The notes beneath the pieces were generated by a model that saw only the letters and a program-made list of their open reading frames with translations, searched no databases and had not been told where the DNA came from. The position numbers and the translations under genes are program-made. From contig JAAWLY010000052.1 of assembly GCA_022798155.1 (NCBI GenBank), positions 1 to 13,488 of the forward strand: DNA of 13,488 nt, given 5' to 3'. Source of the DNA: Lawsonibacter sp. GTDB taxonomy: Bacteria; Bacillota; Clostridia; Oscillospirales; Oscillospiraceae. This document shows positions 1 to 6,752 of the stretch, in pieces. Within the stretch, counting starts at the first letter, position 1; each line of letters begins with the position of its first letter.

Positions 1-1448
1 CCGGGGATGCCCAGCACCAGCCGGTAGGTGGGGGCCAGGGTCTCCACGTTGAACTCGCAGGAGGCGTTCTCCACCCCGGGGGTGGTCATGGCGTACACCT
101 TCAGCTCGGCGTAGTGGGTGGTGGCCGCTACCTGGGCCCCGATGCCCCGGGCGGACTCGATGATGGCCGCCGCCAGGGCGGCCCCCTCCACCGGGTCGGT
201 GCCCGCCCCCAGCTCGTCGAAGAGGATGAGGGTGTCGCCGTCCGCCTCGTCCAGGATGCCCACGATGTTGGTCATGTGGGAGGAGAAGGTGGACAGGGAC
301 TGGGCGATGGACTGCTCGTCGCCGATGTCGGCCAGCACCCGGGAGAACACCCGGACGGTGGAATCGTCCTTGGCGGGGATGTGCAGGCCGCACTGGGCCA
401 TAAGGGTGATCAGGCCCAGGGTCTTTAGGGTGACCGTCTTGCCGCCGGTGTTGGGGCCGGTGATGACCAGGGTGTCGAACCGCTCCCCAAGCTCCAGGTC
501 GTTGGCCACCGCCTTTTTCGGGTCCAGCAGGGGGTGCCTGGCCCCCCGCAGGTGGAGGTACTTGTCCGACAGCCTGGGCTCGGTGCACTCCAGCTTTAGC
601 GACAGCTTGGCCCGGGCAAAGATGGCGTCCAGCCAGATAAGCAGCTGGTAGTCCTCGGCGATGTCCACCTTGTGGGCGGCGCACTGGGCGGACAGCTCGG
701 CCAGGATGCGCTCGATCTCCTTTTTCTCCTTGGCCAGCAGCTCCCGCAGCTCATTGTTGGCTTTGACGACCCCCATAGGCTCGATGAAGAAGGTGGAGCC
801 AGAGGAGGACACGTCGTGGACCAGGCCAGGGATGGCGTTCTTGTGCTCCGACTTCACCGGCACCACGTACCGGTCGGAGCGGATGGTGATGATGGACTCC
901 TGCAAATACTTGGACTGGTTGGAGGAGATGAGCTTTTGCAGGATGTCCCGCACCTTGGACTCGGTGGCCCGCATGTGCCGCCGGATGGAAGCCAGCTCCG
1001 GGCTGGCGGAGTCGGCCAGCTCGTCCTCCCCCACGATGGAGTTGGTGATGGTGTCCTCCAGGAAGCGGTTGGTAGTAAGGGCATGGAACAGGTGGGAGAT
1101 GGGGGTCTTCTCCTCCCCCGCCCCGTAGTCGGAAGCGGTGCGGGCCGCCCGGAGGACGGCGGCGATCTCCAACAGCTCCCGGGTGTTCAGACTGCCCCCC
1201 ATGTCCGCCCGCTGGAGGCTGGCGGCGACGGGCTTGATGCCGGCAAAGCCGGGGGTCCCCCGGAGGACCAGCAGCTTGACGGCGGCGGTGGTCTCCGCCT
1301 GGGCCTGTTTTACGTCGTCCATGTCGTCCATGGGGCGCAGCTCTCTGGCCCGCTCCCGGCCTTCGTCGGTGACGGCACACCCGGACAGCAGCTCCAAAAC
1401 CCGGGGCAGCTCCAGGGTGGCCATAGATTTTTCAAATAATTCGCTCAT
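1..1448 (-). CDS. mutS2: Endonuclease MutS2, N-terminal 482 residues (partial)
   Basis: MutS2 is a MutS-family ATPase with a C-terminal Smr nuclease domain. It is known for suppressing homologous recombination and, in Bacillus, for acting on collided ribosomes. The protein begins MSELFEKSMATLELPRVLE, typical of the family, and the ATG follows an AGGAG ribosome site. The Walker A motif GPNTGGKT lies near residue 329 and the Walker B region LILFDELGAGTDP near 405-417, followed by the TTHYAELK segment. The lever and clamp region precedes the ATPase. The family is usually about 780-800 residues, so the end of the ATPase, the linker and the Smr domain lie outside the window. Only 15 bp separate it from the VOC gene stop upstream, so it is probably co-transcribed with merR and the VOC gene. 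Identification is firm. Confidence 0.96.
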   Translation of the reverse strand, partial: MSELFEKSMATLELPRVLELLSGCAVTDEGRERARELRPMDDMDDVKQAQAETTAAVKLLVLRGTPGFAGIKPVAASLQRADMGGSLNTRELLEIAAVLRAARTASDYGAGEEKTPISHLFHALTTNRFLEDTITNSIVGEDELADSASPELASIRRHMRATESKVRDILQKLISSNQSKYLQESIITIRSDRYVVPVKSEHKNAIPGLVHDVSSSGSTFFIEPMGVVKANNELRELLAKEKKEIERILAELSAQCAAHKVDIAEDYQLLIWLDAIFARAKLSLKLECTEPRLSDKYLHLRGARHPLLDPKKAVANDLELGERFDTLVITGPNTGGKTVTLKTLGLITLMAQCGLHIPAKDDSTVRVFSRVLADIGDEQSIAQSLSTFSSHMTNIVGILDEADGDTLILFDELGAGTDPVEGAALAAAIIESARGIGAQVAATTHYAELKVYAMTTPGVENASCEFNVETLAPTYRLVLGIP

Positions 1449-1463
1449 AGGCTTTCTCCTGTT

Positions 1464-1928
1464 TTATTCGTTTAGCAGAGTTGTTAAATCTTTGATGGAG
1501 ACGTCCATTTTGACGGACACCTCCTCCATCGTCATACCGGTGGACAGAAAACGCTCGATTACCATCTTCATGTCCTCGCCCACCTCGATGATGTGGCCAT
1601 CCGGGTCATAAAACCGGACCACACGCTGTCCCCAGCTGTGCTCGATGACCTCTCCCAGGTACTCAATATCGGGGTACTGCCCCAGCTTCTCCAGGAAACC
1701 ATCAAAGTCCCGTGTCTCAAAGGCCAGCTCCATGTTGTGGGACTGCTTCATCACCGTCTCCTTGGGCGCTCCGATCAGCCAGTCAAACTCCTGCTGGAGG
1801 GACAGTCCGCAGGTGAAGGAGATGTTGATCCCATAGTCCTGATAAAGCTCCAGGCCAAACAGGTCTTGATAAAACTTCCTGGAAGCATTGATATCCGACA
1901 CAGATATCACAGTACTGGTGTATTTCAT
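1464..1928 (-). CDS. VOC-fold (glyoxalase/bleomycin-resistance-like) protein with C-terminal HTH-like tail
   Basis: A 154-residue protein of the vicinal-oxygen-chelate superfamily. The first beta-alpha unit reads TVISVSDINASRKFYQDLFG (residues 6-25). The last strand pair contains VVRFYDPDGHIIEVGE (103-118), where the final glutamate is the usual metal ligand. Residues 119-154 form a helical tail (ERFLSTGMTMEEVSVKMDVS) that resembles a small helix-turn-helix and is found on some clostridial VOC proteins. Substrate and reaction cannot be told from sequence; glyoxalase, dioxygenase and drug-binding members share the fold. The ATG is 4 bp after the merR stop, and its AGGAGGG ribosome site lies inside the end of merR, so the two are translationally close. 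It may share the MerR regulator's stimulus. Confidence 0.88.
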   Translation of the reverse strand: MKYTSTVISVSDINASRKFYQDLFGLELYQDYGINISFTCGLSLQQEFDWLIGAPKETVMKQSHNMELAFETRDFDGFLEKLGQYPDIEYLGEVIEHSWGQRVVRFYDPDGHIIEVGEDMKMVIERFLSTGMTMEEVSVKMDVSIKDLTTLLNE

Positions 1929-1932
1929 AAAA

Positions 1933-2391
1933 CTAGCCCTCCTGGCTTTCTGCCTCCCACTCCGCCATCAAAGGCCGGAAGCGCTCCGGGACCTGCTCCG
2001 GGGACAGGGTGTCGTGGATGCCGCAGGTCCCCGCCTCCTGTGCGGTCTGGTAGTACCACCGCTTGTAATCCAGCATGAGGAGGGTGTCCTCCAGCTGCTT
2101 CTGCTGGTCCAGCACCGACTGGCGCTGTTTTTCGATCAGCTCCAGCCGCTGGTCAATGGTGGCGTCCCCCTGGCGGGACCAGTCAATGAAGGTTTTGATC
2201 TCTTTCAGCGGCATCCCCGCCTTTTTCAGACAGCCCAGCACACGCAGCCACTCCATATCCTCGTCCTTGAACATGCGGATGCCCCCGCTGGACCGCTCCA
2301 CAAAGGGGAGCAGGCCCTCCTTGTCGTAGTAGCGCAGGGTGGACGGGGCCACATTCAGCTTCAGGGCCATCTCACCAATGGTATAAAACAT
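1933..2391 (-). CDS. MerR family transcriptional regulator
   Basis: A 152-residue MerR-type regulator. Residues 2-38 form the winged helix-turn-helix (YTIGEMALKLNVAPSTLRYYDKEGLL), followed by the second wing motif and RMFKDEDMEWL (39-49). Residues about 78-112 are the long dimerisation helix (QRLELIEKQRQSVLDQQKQL). The effector end is short and has a single cysteine in that stretch (C123), without the cysteine pattern of metal-sensing MerR proteins, so the inducer is unknown. The start is supported by a GGGGGAGG ribosome site 4-5 nt upstream. It is divergent from the aldo/keto reductase gene, whose promoter has the 19-bp spacer and palindrome expected of a MerR target. It probably activates that promoter and may regulate its own operon. 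Confidence 0.93.
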   Translation of the reverse strand: MFYTIGEMALKLNVAPSTLRYYDKEGLLPFVERSSGGIRMFKDEDMEWLRVLGCLKKAGMPLKEIKTFIDWSRQGDATIDQRLELIEKQRQSVLDQQKQLEDTLLMLDYKRWYYQTAQEAGTCGIHDTLSPEQVPERFRPLMAEWEAESQEG

Positions 2392-2410
2392 AAAACCTCC
2401 CCCAAAAAGC

Positions 2411-2441
2411 TTGACATAAAGTTTACTTTAAGTTGTATAAT
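2411..2441 (+). promoter_or_regulatory. MerR-type promoter/operator with 19-bp spacer for the aldo/keto reductase
   Basis: A perfect -35 (TTGACA, 2411-2416) and a perfect -10 (TATAAT, 2436-2441) are separated by 19 bp instead of 17. The spacer contains the dyad TAAAGT-TT-ACTTTA (2417-2430). Overlong spacers holding a central palindrome are the known signature of MerR-activated promoters, where the regulator twists the DNA to align the elements. With the divergent merR next door, autogenous or target control by that protein is the straightforward reading. The assignment to this MerR is inference. Confidence 0.8.
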
Positions 2442-2506
2442 CTCTTTATACTTACAGCGCCATTATACCGTGCCCCATTTCGTTCGTCAATGGAAAGGAT
2501 GATTTT

Positions 2507-3640
2507 ATGATCTACAAGCAGTTTCAGGATATGCAGCTGTCCGCCCTGGGCTTTGGGTGTATGCGCTTTCCCACGGTCGACGGCGATACCGCCGCCGTCA
2601 ACGAGGTGGAGTCCGCCAAGCTCATCGCCCGGGCCATGGAGGGCGGCGTCAACTACTACGACACCGCCTGGGGCTACCACGGCGGAAACTCCGAGACGGT
2701 CATAGGCCGGATCCTGAAAAGCTACCCCCGGGACAGCTTCTATCTGGCCGACAAATTCCCCGGCTATGACCTGGCCAACATGGATAAGGTGGACGAGATC
2801 TTCGACCGGCAGCTGGAGAAGTGCCAGGTGGAGTATTTCGACTTCTACCTCTTCCACAACGTCTGCGAGATGAACATCGACGCCTACTTGGCCCCCAAGT
2901 TCCATATCTACGACTCCCTCATGGCCCGGAAGAAGGCGGGACAGATCAAGCATCTGGGCTTCTCCGCCCACGGCAATCTGGACACCATGCGGCGCTTTCT
3001 GGAGGCCTACGGCAAGGACATGGAGTTCTGCCAGATCCAGCTGAACTGGCTGGACTGGGAGTTCCAGGACGCCAAGGCCAAGGTGGAGCTGCTGGACAGC
3101 TGGGGCATCCCTGTGTGGGTGATGGAGCCCCTCCGGGGCGGCAAGCTGGCCAGGCTGTCTGAGGAGGATGCCGCCAAGCTCCGGGAGCTGCGGCCCGACG
3201 AGGGCGTCCCCGCCTGGGCCTTCCGGTTCATCCAGTCCCTCCCCTCTGTAACCGTCACCCTGTCCGGCATGTCGTCCATGGAACAGGTGGAAGATAACCT
3301 GAACACCTTTGCCCAGGAAAAACCTCTGTCTCCGGAGGAGCAGAAAACCCTGCTGTCCATCGCCGGCAGCATGACCGGGCGCACCTCTGTCCCCTGCACC
3401 GCCTGCCGCTACTGTACCACCCACTGTCCCCAGGAGCTGGACATCCCCATGCTGCTGGAGCTGTATAACGAGTTCACCTTCACCGGCGGCGGCTTTATCG
3501 CCCCCATGCGCATTGGCCAGCTTCCCGCCGAGAAAAAGCCCAACGCCTGCGTGGGCTGCCGCAGCTGCGAGGCGGTCTGCCCCCAGCAGATTAAGATATC
3601 GGAGGCTCTGGCCAGCTTCTCCCAAAAGCTGGGCCTGTAA
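2507..3640 (+). CDS. Aldo/keto reductase with C-terminal two-[4Fe-4S] ferredoxin domain
   Basis: A 377-residue oxidoreductase. Residues 1-285 form the AKR TIM barrel with the catalytic tetrad D52, Y57, K83 and H117 (YYDTAWGYHGG, LADKFPG, FYLFHNV). The C-terminal part carries two ferredoxin-type clusters: C297-C300-C303-C307 (CTACRYCTTHCP) and C348-C351-C354-C358 (CVGCRSCEAVCP). This architecture is common in anaerobes and suggests electron transfer between NAD(P)H chemistry and iron-sulfur carriers; the substrate is unknown. The ATG follows GGAAAGGATG at about 9 nt. It is a single-gene transcript from a MerR-type promoter, ended by a strong hairpin, so it looks like the main output of the divergent regulator. 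Confidence 0.93.
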   Translation: MIYKQFQDMQLSALGFGCMRFPTVDGDTAAVNEVESAKLIARAMEGGVNYYDTAWGYHGGNSETVIGRILKSYPRDSFYLADKFPGYDLANMDKVDEIFDRQLEKCQVEYFDFYLFHNVCEMNIDAYLAPKFHIYDSLMARKKAGQIKHLGFSAHGNLDTMRRFLEAYGKDMEFCQIQLNWLDWEFQDAKAKVELLDSWGIPVWVMEPLRGGKLARLSEEDAAKLRELRPDEGVPAWAFRFIQSLPSVTVTLSGMSSMEQVEDNLNTFAQEKPLSPEEQKTLLSIAGSMTGRTSVPCTACRYCTTHCPQELDIPMLLELYNEFTFTGGGFIAPMRIGQLPAEKKPNACVGCRSCEAVCPQQIKISEALASFSQKLGL

Positions 3641-3645
3641 ACGAG

Positions 3646-3674
3646 AAAGACACGCCTGTCGGCGTGTCTTTTTT
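3646..3674 (+). terminator. Intrinsic terminator after the aldo/keto reductase
   Basis: An 11-bp perfect stem, AAAGACACGCC / GGCGTGTCTTT with loop TGTC, is followed by further Ts, 5 nt after the stop codon. On the minus strand the stem is followed only by CTCGTTT, so it would be a weaker terminator for the converging PilZ gene. Confidence 0.92.
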
Positions 3675-3683
3675 ATCCCATTT

Positions 3684-4391
3684 TTACCGCCGCTTGCGCT
3701 GCAAATCAAAAATAATCTGTAAGATTCGCTCTTCATCCGCCGAGTTCAGCCGGAGGAACTGGCAGCCATACTCAAAATAGTCCGCCCTGCGCTCCAGGAT
3801 ACGCAGCACCTGGCAAAACATCAGGGAGGGCTCCAGCTCCGGAAGGAGCTTGACCTGGAGGATAAATTTATCCCCCACATTGTGGCGCAGCTTTGAGCTC
3901 ACAAAGATGCCGCCTACGCTGATATTCAGCACCTTGCACGGCTCCTCCTTGCTGCTGAAGCTGCCCATGGGGGTCACTCCCGCGTCAATATTGGTATCCA
4001 CGCGGAAAAAGGCCCGGTCGTTGCCCCGCTTAACCAGCACAAGATGCTCCGCCTCCCACAGGCCGTTGGGGTTGGGACGTATGGTCCCCTCCAGCACCAC
4101 CGCCTTCCCCTCCAAGCTGCTGTATCCCCGAAGCGTTACAGGAACCGGCTCCTCCGTTCCCGCCAACAGATTTCCCTCGCTCCGGGGTTCGAGCTGGGCC
4201 CGGTCTCCCCGCAGGTCCAGCAGGGTGGCAGTCAGAAACATCCGCCCATCCTCAGAGGTAACCTCCACCTGCATACCGGAGTAGAGTTCCAGGTCCTCCT
4301 CCTTTGCCCTGCGCTGGGACTCCTCTGCCCGCTTCTGCTTGGCGCTCTTTCCAAAGCCCTGTAAAAAGCCAAAAATACGAATTCCTCCCAT
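3684..4391 (-). CDS. PilZ domain protein (YcgR-like c-di-GMP receptor)
   Basis: A 235-residue cytoplasmic protein. After a basic, charged N-terminus (residues 1-35), residues about 36-120 resemble the YcgR N-terminal flagellar-brake-type domain (GMQVEVTSEDGRMFLTATLLD). Residues 122-230 form a PilZ domain with both c-di-GMP-binding signatures: R126-x3-R130 (RAFFR) and the N156-x-S158-x2-G161 motif (NISVGG), with Asn in place of the more usual Asp. It should bind the c-di-GMP made by the diguanylate cyclase encoded 42 bp upstream on the same strand. The output could be motility, exopolysaccharide or transcription-independent control; sequence does not say which. The ribosome site AAGGTGGGG supports the start. 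Confidence 0.87.
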   Translation of the reverse strand: MGGIRIFGFLQGFGKSAKQKRAEESQRRAKEEDLELYSGMQVEVTSEDGRMFLTATLLDLRGDRAQLEPRSEGNLLAGTEEPVPVTLRGYSSLEGKAVVLEGTIRPNPNGLWEAEHLVLVKRGNDRAFFRVDTNIDAGVTPMGSFSSKEEPCKVLNISVGGIFVSSKLRHNVGDKFILQVKLLPELEPSLMFCQVLRILERRADYFEYGCQFLRLNSADEERILQIIFDLQRKRR

Positions 4392-4433
4392 ATGGTCACC
4401 CCACCTTGTTCCAATTTGTCCTACTAGGACCGC

Positions 4434-5351
4434 TTATTTTTCCCGCATCTGCTCCATATGTTCGTTGGACCAGACCACCTGGTTGCGCCCAAAGCGCTTT
4501 GCGTCATACAGCATTGTGTCAGCAATTTTTAAATAGGTCTCATAGGAGTCGCCGCTCTGAGGACAGACGGTAACGCCGCCTACGCTGACGGTAACCCACT
4601 TGGATACCTGATGGCTGTGGGGAATATTCCGCTCCTCTACCGACTCGCGGATTTTTTTCACATACTGGAACGCGGTTTTGGCCTCGTCTCCAAGGAGGAT
4701 AGCCACAAACTCCTCTCCCCCGTAGCGGGCAAAAAAGTCTGTGCTCCGCCGCAAAAGCTGATTCACTGTCCGGGCCACCTCGGCCAGGACCCGGTCTCCG
4801 GCGGGATGGCCAAAGGTATCATTATAGGTTTTAAAATTGTCAATATCGAACATGCAAAGGGAGATGGGCGCCCCCAGCCGGATGGCATCCTGCCATTTGC
4901 TCTGGCAGCACACATCATAGCGGCGGCGGTTGGCCACCCCGGTGAGCTGGTCCACCATGGCCTGCCGCTCTATCTGAGCCCGGTAGCTGTGCAGCTTCAG
5001 GTGGGTATTTACTCTGGCCCGAACAATCGCCTCCCGGAAAGGCTTTCTGATATAGTCCACCGCGCCTAGGGTAAGCCCGCGTTCCTCGCTCTCCTCATCC
5101 TCCAGGCTGGTAATCAGGATAACCGGGGTATGTTTGGTCACAACCTCCTCCTGCAGTTTTTTCAGCAGCACAAAGCCGTCCATTCCCGGCATGACGATAT
5201 CCAGCAGAACCAGAGAAAAGCCCCCGTCCTTGGCGCACTGCAATCCCTCCTCCGCCACGTTGGCAATGGAAACATCATAGTCCCCCCGCAAAATAGATTT
5301 TAGGAAATCGGCCTGGATAGGGCTGTCGTCAACAATCAAAATCTTTTCCAT
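4434..5351 (-). CDS. Response regulator diguanylate cyclase (REC-GGDEF)
   Basis: A 305-residue two-domain protein. The REC receiver occupies residues 3-118, with acidic pocket D8/D9, phospho-acceptor D51, T81 and K103 all present. A short helical linker (119-132) leads to a GGDEF domain (133-296). The active site reads GGEEF (211-215), a catalytically competent variant, and an RxxD product-inhibition site (R202-D205) lies five residues upstream. It should convert two GTP to c-di-GMP on phosphorylation-driven dimerisation and be subject to feedback. No histidine kinase is in the window, so the cognate kinase is unlinked. It is first in a two-gene operon with the PilZ receptor. The ATG follows AAAGGAG at about 7 nt. 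Confidence 0.95.
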   Translation of the reverse strand: MEKILIVDDSPIQADFLKSILRGDYDVSIANVAEEGLQCAKDGGFSLVLLDIVMPGMDGFVLLKKLQEEVVTKHTPVILITSLEDEESEERGLTLGAVDYIRKPFREAIVRARVNTHLKLHSYRAQIERQAMVDQLTGVANRRRYDVCCQSKWQDAIRLGAPISLCMFDIDNFKTYNDTFGHPAGDRVLAEVARTVNQLLRRSTDFFARYGGEEFVAILLGDEAKTAFQYVKKIRESVEERNIPHSHQVSKWVTVSVGGVTVCPQSGDSYETYLKIADTMLYDAKRFGRNQVVWSNEHMEQMREK

Positions 5352-5481
5352 TTCCTTACTCCTTTACCGGCTATCGGCGCCGTGGCACAGGGGATATCCA
5401 ATGCGCGCTTTGAGCCGGGCTCTGGGGCGCCAGTCACAGCATAGGAACACATCAGCCAATTTGTCTGCGCCTCTTTTCAGC

Positions 5482-5490
5482 ATTATATCA
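5482..5490 (-). promoter_or_regulatory. Extended -10 promoter for the diguanylate cyclase operon
   Basis: On the minus strand the sequence TGATATAAT gives a perfect -10 with the TGn extension. The -35 region 17 bp upstream (TTCCGC) is poor, as is common for extended -10 promoters. It predicts a 5' leader of about 125 nt before the cyclase start at 5351. Confidence 0.6.
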
Positions 5491-5641
5491 AAAGTTCTTC
5501 AAAAGCGGAAGTCTATTTTTAAGAATAATTCTCCGATGGGCAAAAATATCTTCGCCCAGACCTGAAAAAACCATTTTGCCCGTTGGCAAGGCAGGTTATA
5601 TCGCACTCTTGTTGGTGTGAATACAGGTTCTAGAAAATATT

Positions 5642-5825
5642 TTAAACGAGGGTTGGCACTGCGTTAAGCTGCACCGGCCCTCGCATTATTTTGTCCTGGG
5701 CAGTTTGGGATCGCTCCCGCGCTTCCTCAAAATCAAAGGCATTGAGGATTCCAAACAGCCCAAAATATTTGTTCTTCTGGTTTTGGTCACATATCTATAT
5801 TGGCGGCCTTTACAATATCTATCAT
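5642..5825 (-). pseudogene. Possible decayed small gene of unknown identity
   Basis: An open minus-strand stretch (5642-5794) reads like protein (NKYFGLFGILNAFDFEEARE, then RSQTAQDKIMRGPVQLNAV) but has no start codon. A short ATG reading (MIDIVKAANIDM, 5825-5787) overlaps its 5' end in another frame, so a single -1 shift would join them into about 60 residues. It begins 12 nt after the peroxiredoxin stop. I do not recognise the family, and it may be chance coding potential. Confidence 0.25.
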
Positions 5826-5836
5826 ATCCGCTGATT

Positions 5837-6322
5837 TCAGCAATGATGATTACTGTCCCCTGACGCAGTCATAAGATACGCCAAAACATCCGCCGCGTTG
5901 GTGTCCGGCTTGACCTTGGGCATGACCTTCTCAATCATGCCGTCCTCGCCGATGATAAACGTGGAGCGCACCACACCCATACTTACCTTGCCGTAGTTCT
6001 TCTTCTCCTGCCACACACCGTAGGCCTGGATAGCGGTCAACTCCGGGTCGGAGAGGAGGATAAAGGGCAGGCTGTGCTTCTCCGCAAACTTCTGGTGGGA
6101 GGCCACGGAGTCCTTGCTGACGCCGATGACCACCGCGTCAATTTTCTTGAACTGCTCAAAGGCTCCCGCGAAGGCGCAGGCCTGACGGGTACAGCCTGGA
6201 GTGTTGTCCCTGGGATAGAAATACAGTACGACTTTTTTCCCCGCAAAATCGGTCAGGGACACAGGGTTTCCGTTCTTGTCCGCCAGGGTAAATTCCGGGG
6301 CTTTTGTTCCAACTTCCAACAT
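5837..6322 (-). CDS. bcp: Thioredoxin-dependent thiol peroxidase (Bcp/PrxQ peroxiredoxin)
   Basis: A 161-residue peroxiredoxin of the AhpC/TSA superfamily that reduces hydrogen peroxide and organic hydroperoxides using thioredoxin. The fold begins VGTKAPEFTLADKNG. The active site FYPRDNTPGCTRQAC holds the conserved P37, T41 and peroxidatic C44, with resolving C49 five residues on, the PrxQ/Bcp alpha-2 pattern. Length matches the family (about 150-160). An upstream in-frame ATG at 6496 would add 58 residues, but that stretch is the MITE-like element and lacks a ribosome site. The ATG at 6322 has AGGAGG about 8 nt upstream. The gene likely serves oxidative-stress defence in an anaerobe. Confidence 0.95.
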   Translation of the reverse strand: MLEVGTKAPEFTLADKNGNPVSLTDFAGKKVVLYFYPRDNTPGCTRQACAFAGAFEQFKKIDAVVIGVSKDSVASHQKFAEKHSLPFILLSDPELTAIQAYGVWQEKKNYGKVSMGVVRSTFIIGEDGMIEKVMPKVKPDTNAADVLAYLMTASGDSNHHC

Positions 6323-6342
6323 TTTATTTTCCTCCTGTTCTA

Positions 6343-6504
6343 AGCGCTGTTTGAAAAATGGATACATGCTCAACGACAAGGGATTTCGCCGCCAGGCAAA
6401 CACAATTTTTCGCAGGAATACTGGATGTATTTCAAGAAAAATTGAGGAAGCATGGGGTCGAAAGGCCCGCCGTCTGGGCGTTTTGGCTTTTTTCAAACGA
6501 GCCC
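6343..6504. repeat. MITE-like palindromic element, 162 bp, flanked by TA
   Basis: The ends are inverted repeats: GTTTGAAAAA (6349-6358) against TTTTTCAAAC (6489-6498), perfect over 10 bp. A looser outer 6 bp on each side (AGCGCT, GAGCCC) is followed by TA on both flanks (6341-6342 and 6505-6506), as expected of a TA target duplication. Inside is a hairpin of CAATTTTTC / GAAAAATTG (6403-6411, 6436-6444) enclosing GGAATAC / GTATTTC (6415-6421, 6427-6433). There is also a GNRA-type hairpin GGGTC-GAAA-GGCCC (6455-6468). It has no coding content. IS630/Tc1-type MITEs have this layout; copy number in the genome is unknown to me. Confidence 0.55.
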
Positions 6505-6637
6505 TAATTGGTAAATTTCACAGCATATGGTTCATCCGCCTTTTTCCTGTTTAAACACGCCGCTTTCATCTTATCGCCACAATCTTCACCTCTTCGACGG
6601 CTGATAGATCATTTTGATATACTTCAAAATCAGGCAG

Positions 6638-6670
6638 AAACGGGCGGTGCCGGCAAGACATCGCCCGTTT
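6638..6670 (-). terminator. Hairpin, probable terminator of the NhaC-family gene
   Basis: A 12-bp stem (6638-6649 with 6659-6670, one G-T pair) contains ACGGGCG / CGCCCGT around a 9-nt loop. It lies 82 bp past the transporter stop. On the minus strand the stem ends GTTTCTGCC, a short T-run, so termination may be moderate. On the plus strand it ends GTTTTCC, but no plus-strand gene precedes it. The rest of 6505-6752 holds nothing I recognise. Confidence 0.5.
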
Positions 6671-6752
6671 TCCACTGCCTATCAAAAGCAATGATTTCCC
6701 TGATTTTTATGCTTTTTACGGCGATTTCCTACCGGAACGGCCCTTTCTCCGC

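Larger units (their letters stand above)
5352..5836. other. Intergenic region: DGC leader, small hairpins, possible gene relic
   Basis: The first 125 bp are the presumed DGC 5' leader. It contains two GGCGCC hexamers (5376-5381 and 5426-5431) that can pair with each other, and an inner hairpin GAGC-CGG-GCTC (5412-5422). I could not match it to a known riboswitch class; the c-di-GMP-I consensus is not visible. Further out are a small hairpin TTGCC-CGTT-GGCAA (5576-5589), whose minus-strand copy has six Ts a few bases beyond it, and an open minus-strand stretch described separately. Otherwise nothing recognisable. Confidence 0.5.

Noticed and set aside
2423..3736. Long minus-strand open frame (437 codons)
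   Set aside because: It is antisense to the aldo/keto reductase, whose domains and catalytic residues are intact. The antisense frame is low in complexity (Gly/Leu/Val/Gln/His-rich) and crosses the promoter and terminator.
5352..5480. c-di-GMP riboswitch ahead of the diguanylate cyclase
   Set aside because: The conserved cores of class I and II c-di-GMP aptamers are not visible, so the leader is only noted as structured.
6323..6496. 58-residue N-terminal extension of the peroxiredoxin
   Set aside because: The codons lie in the palindromic element, and the ATG at 6322 has a strong ribosome site and matches the family's start.
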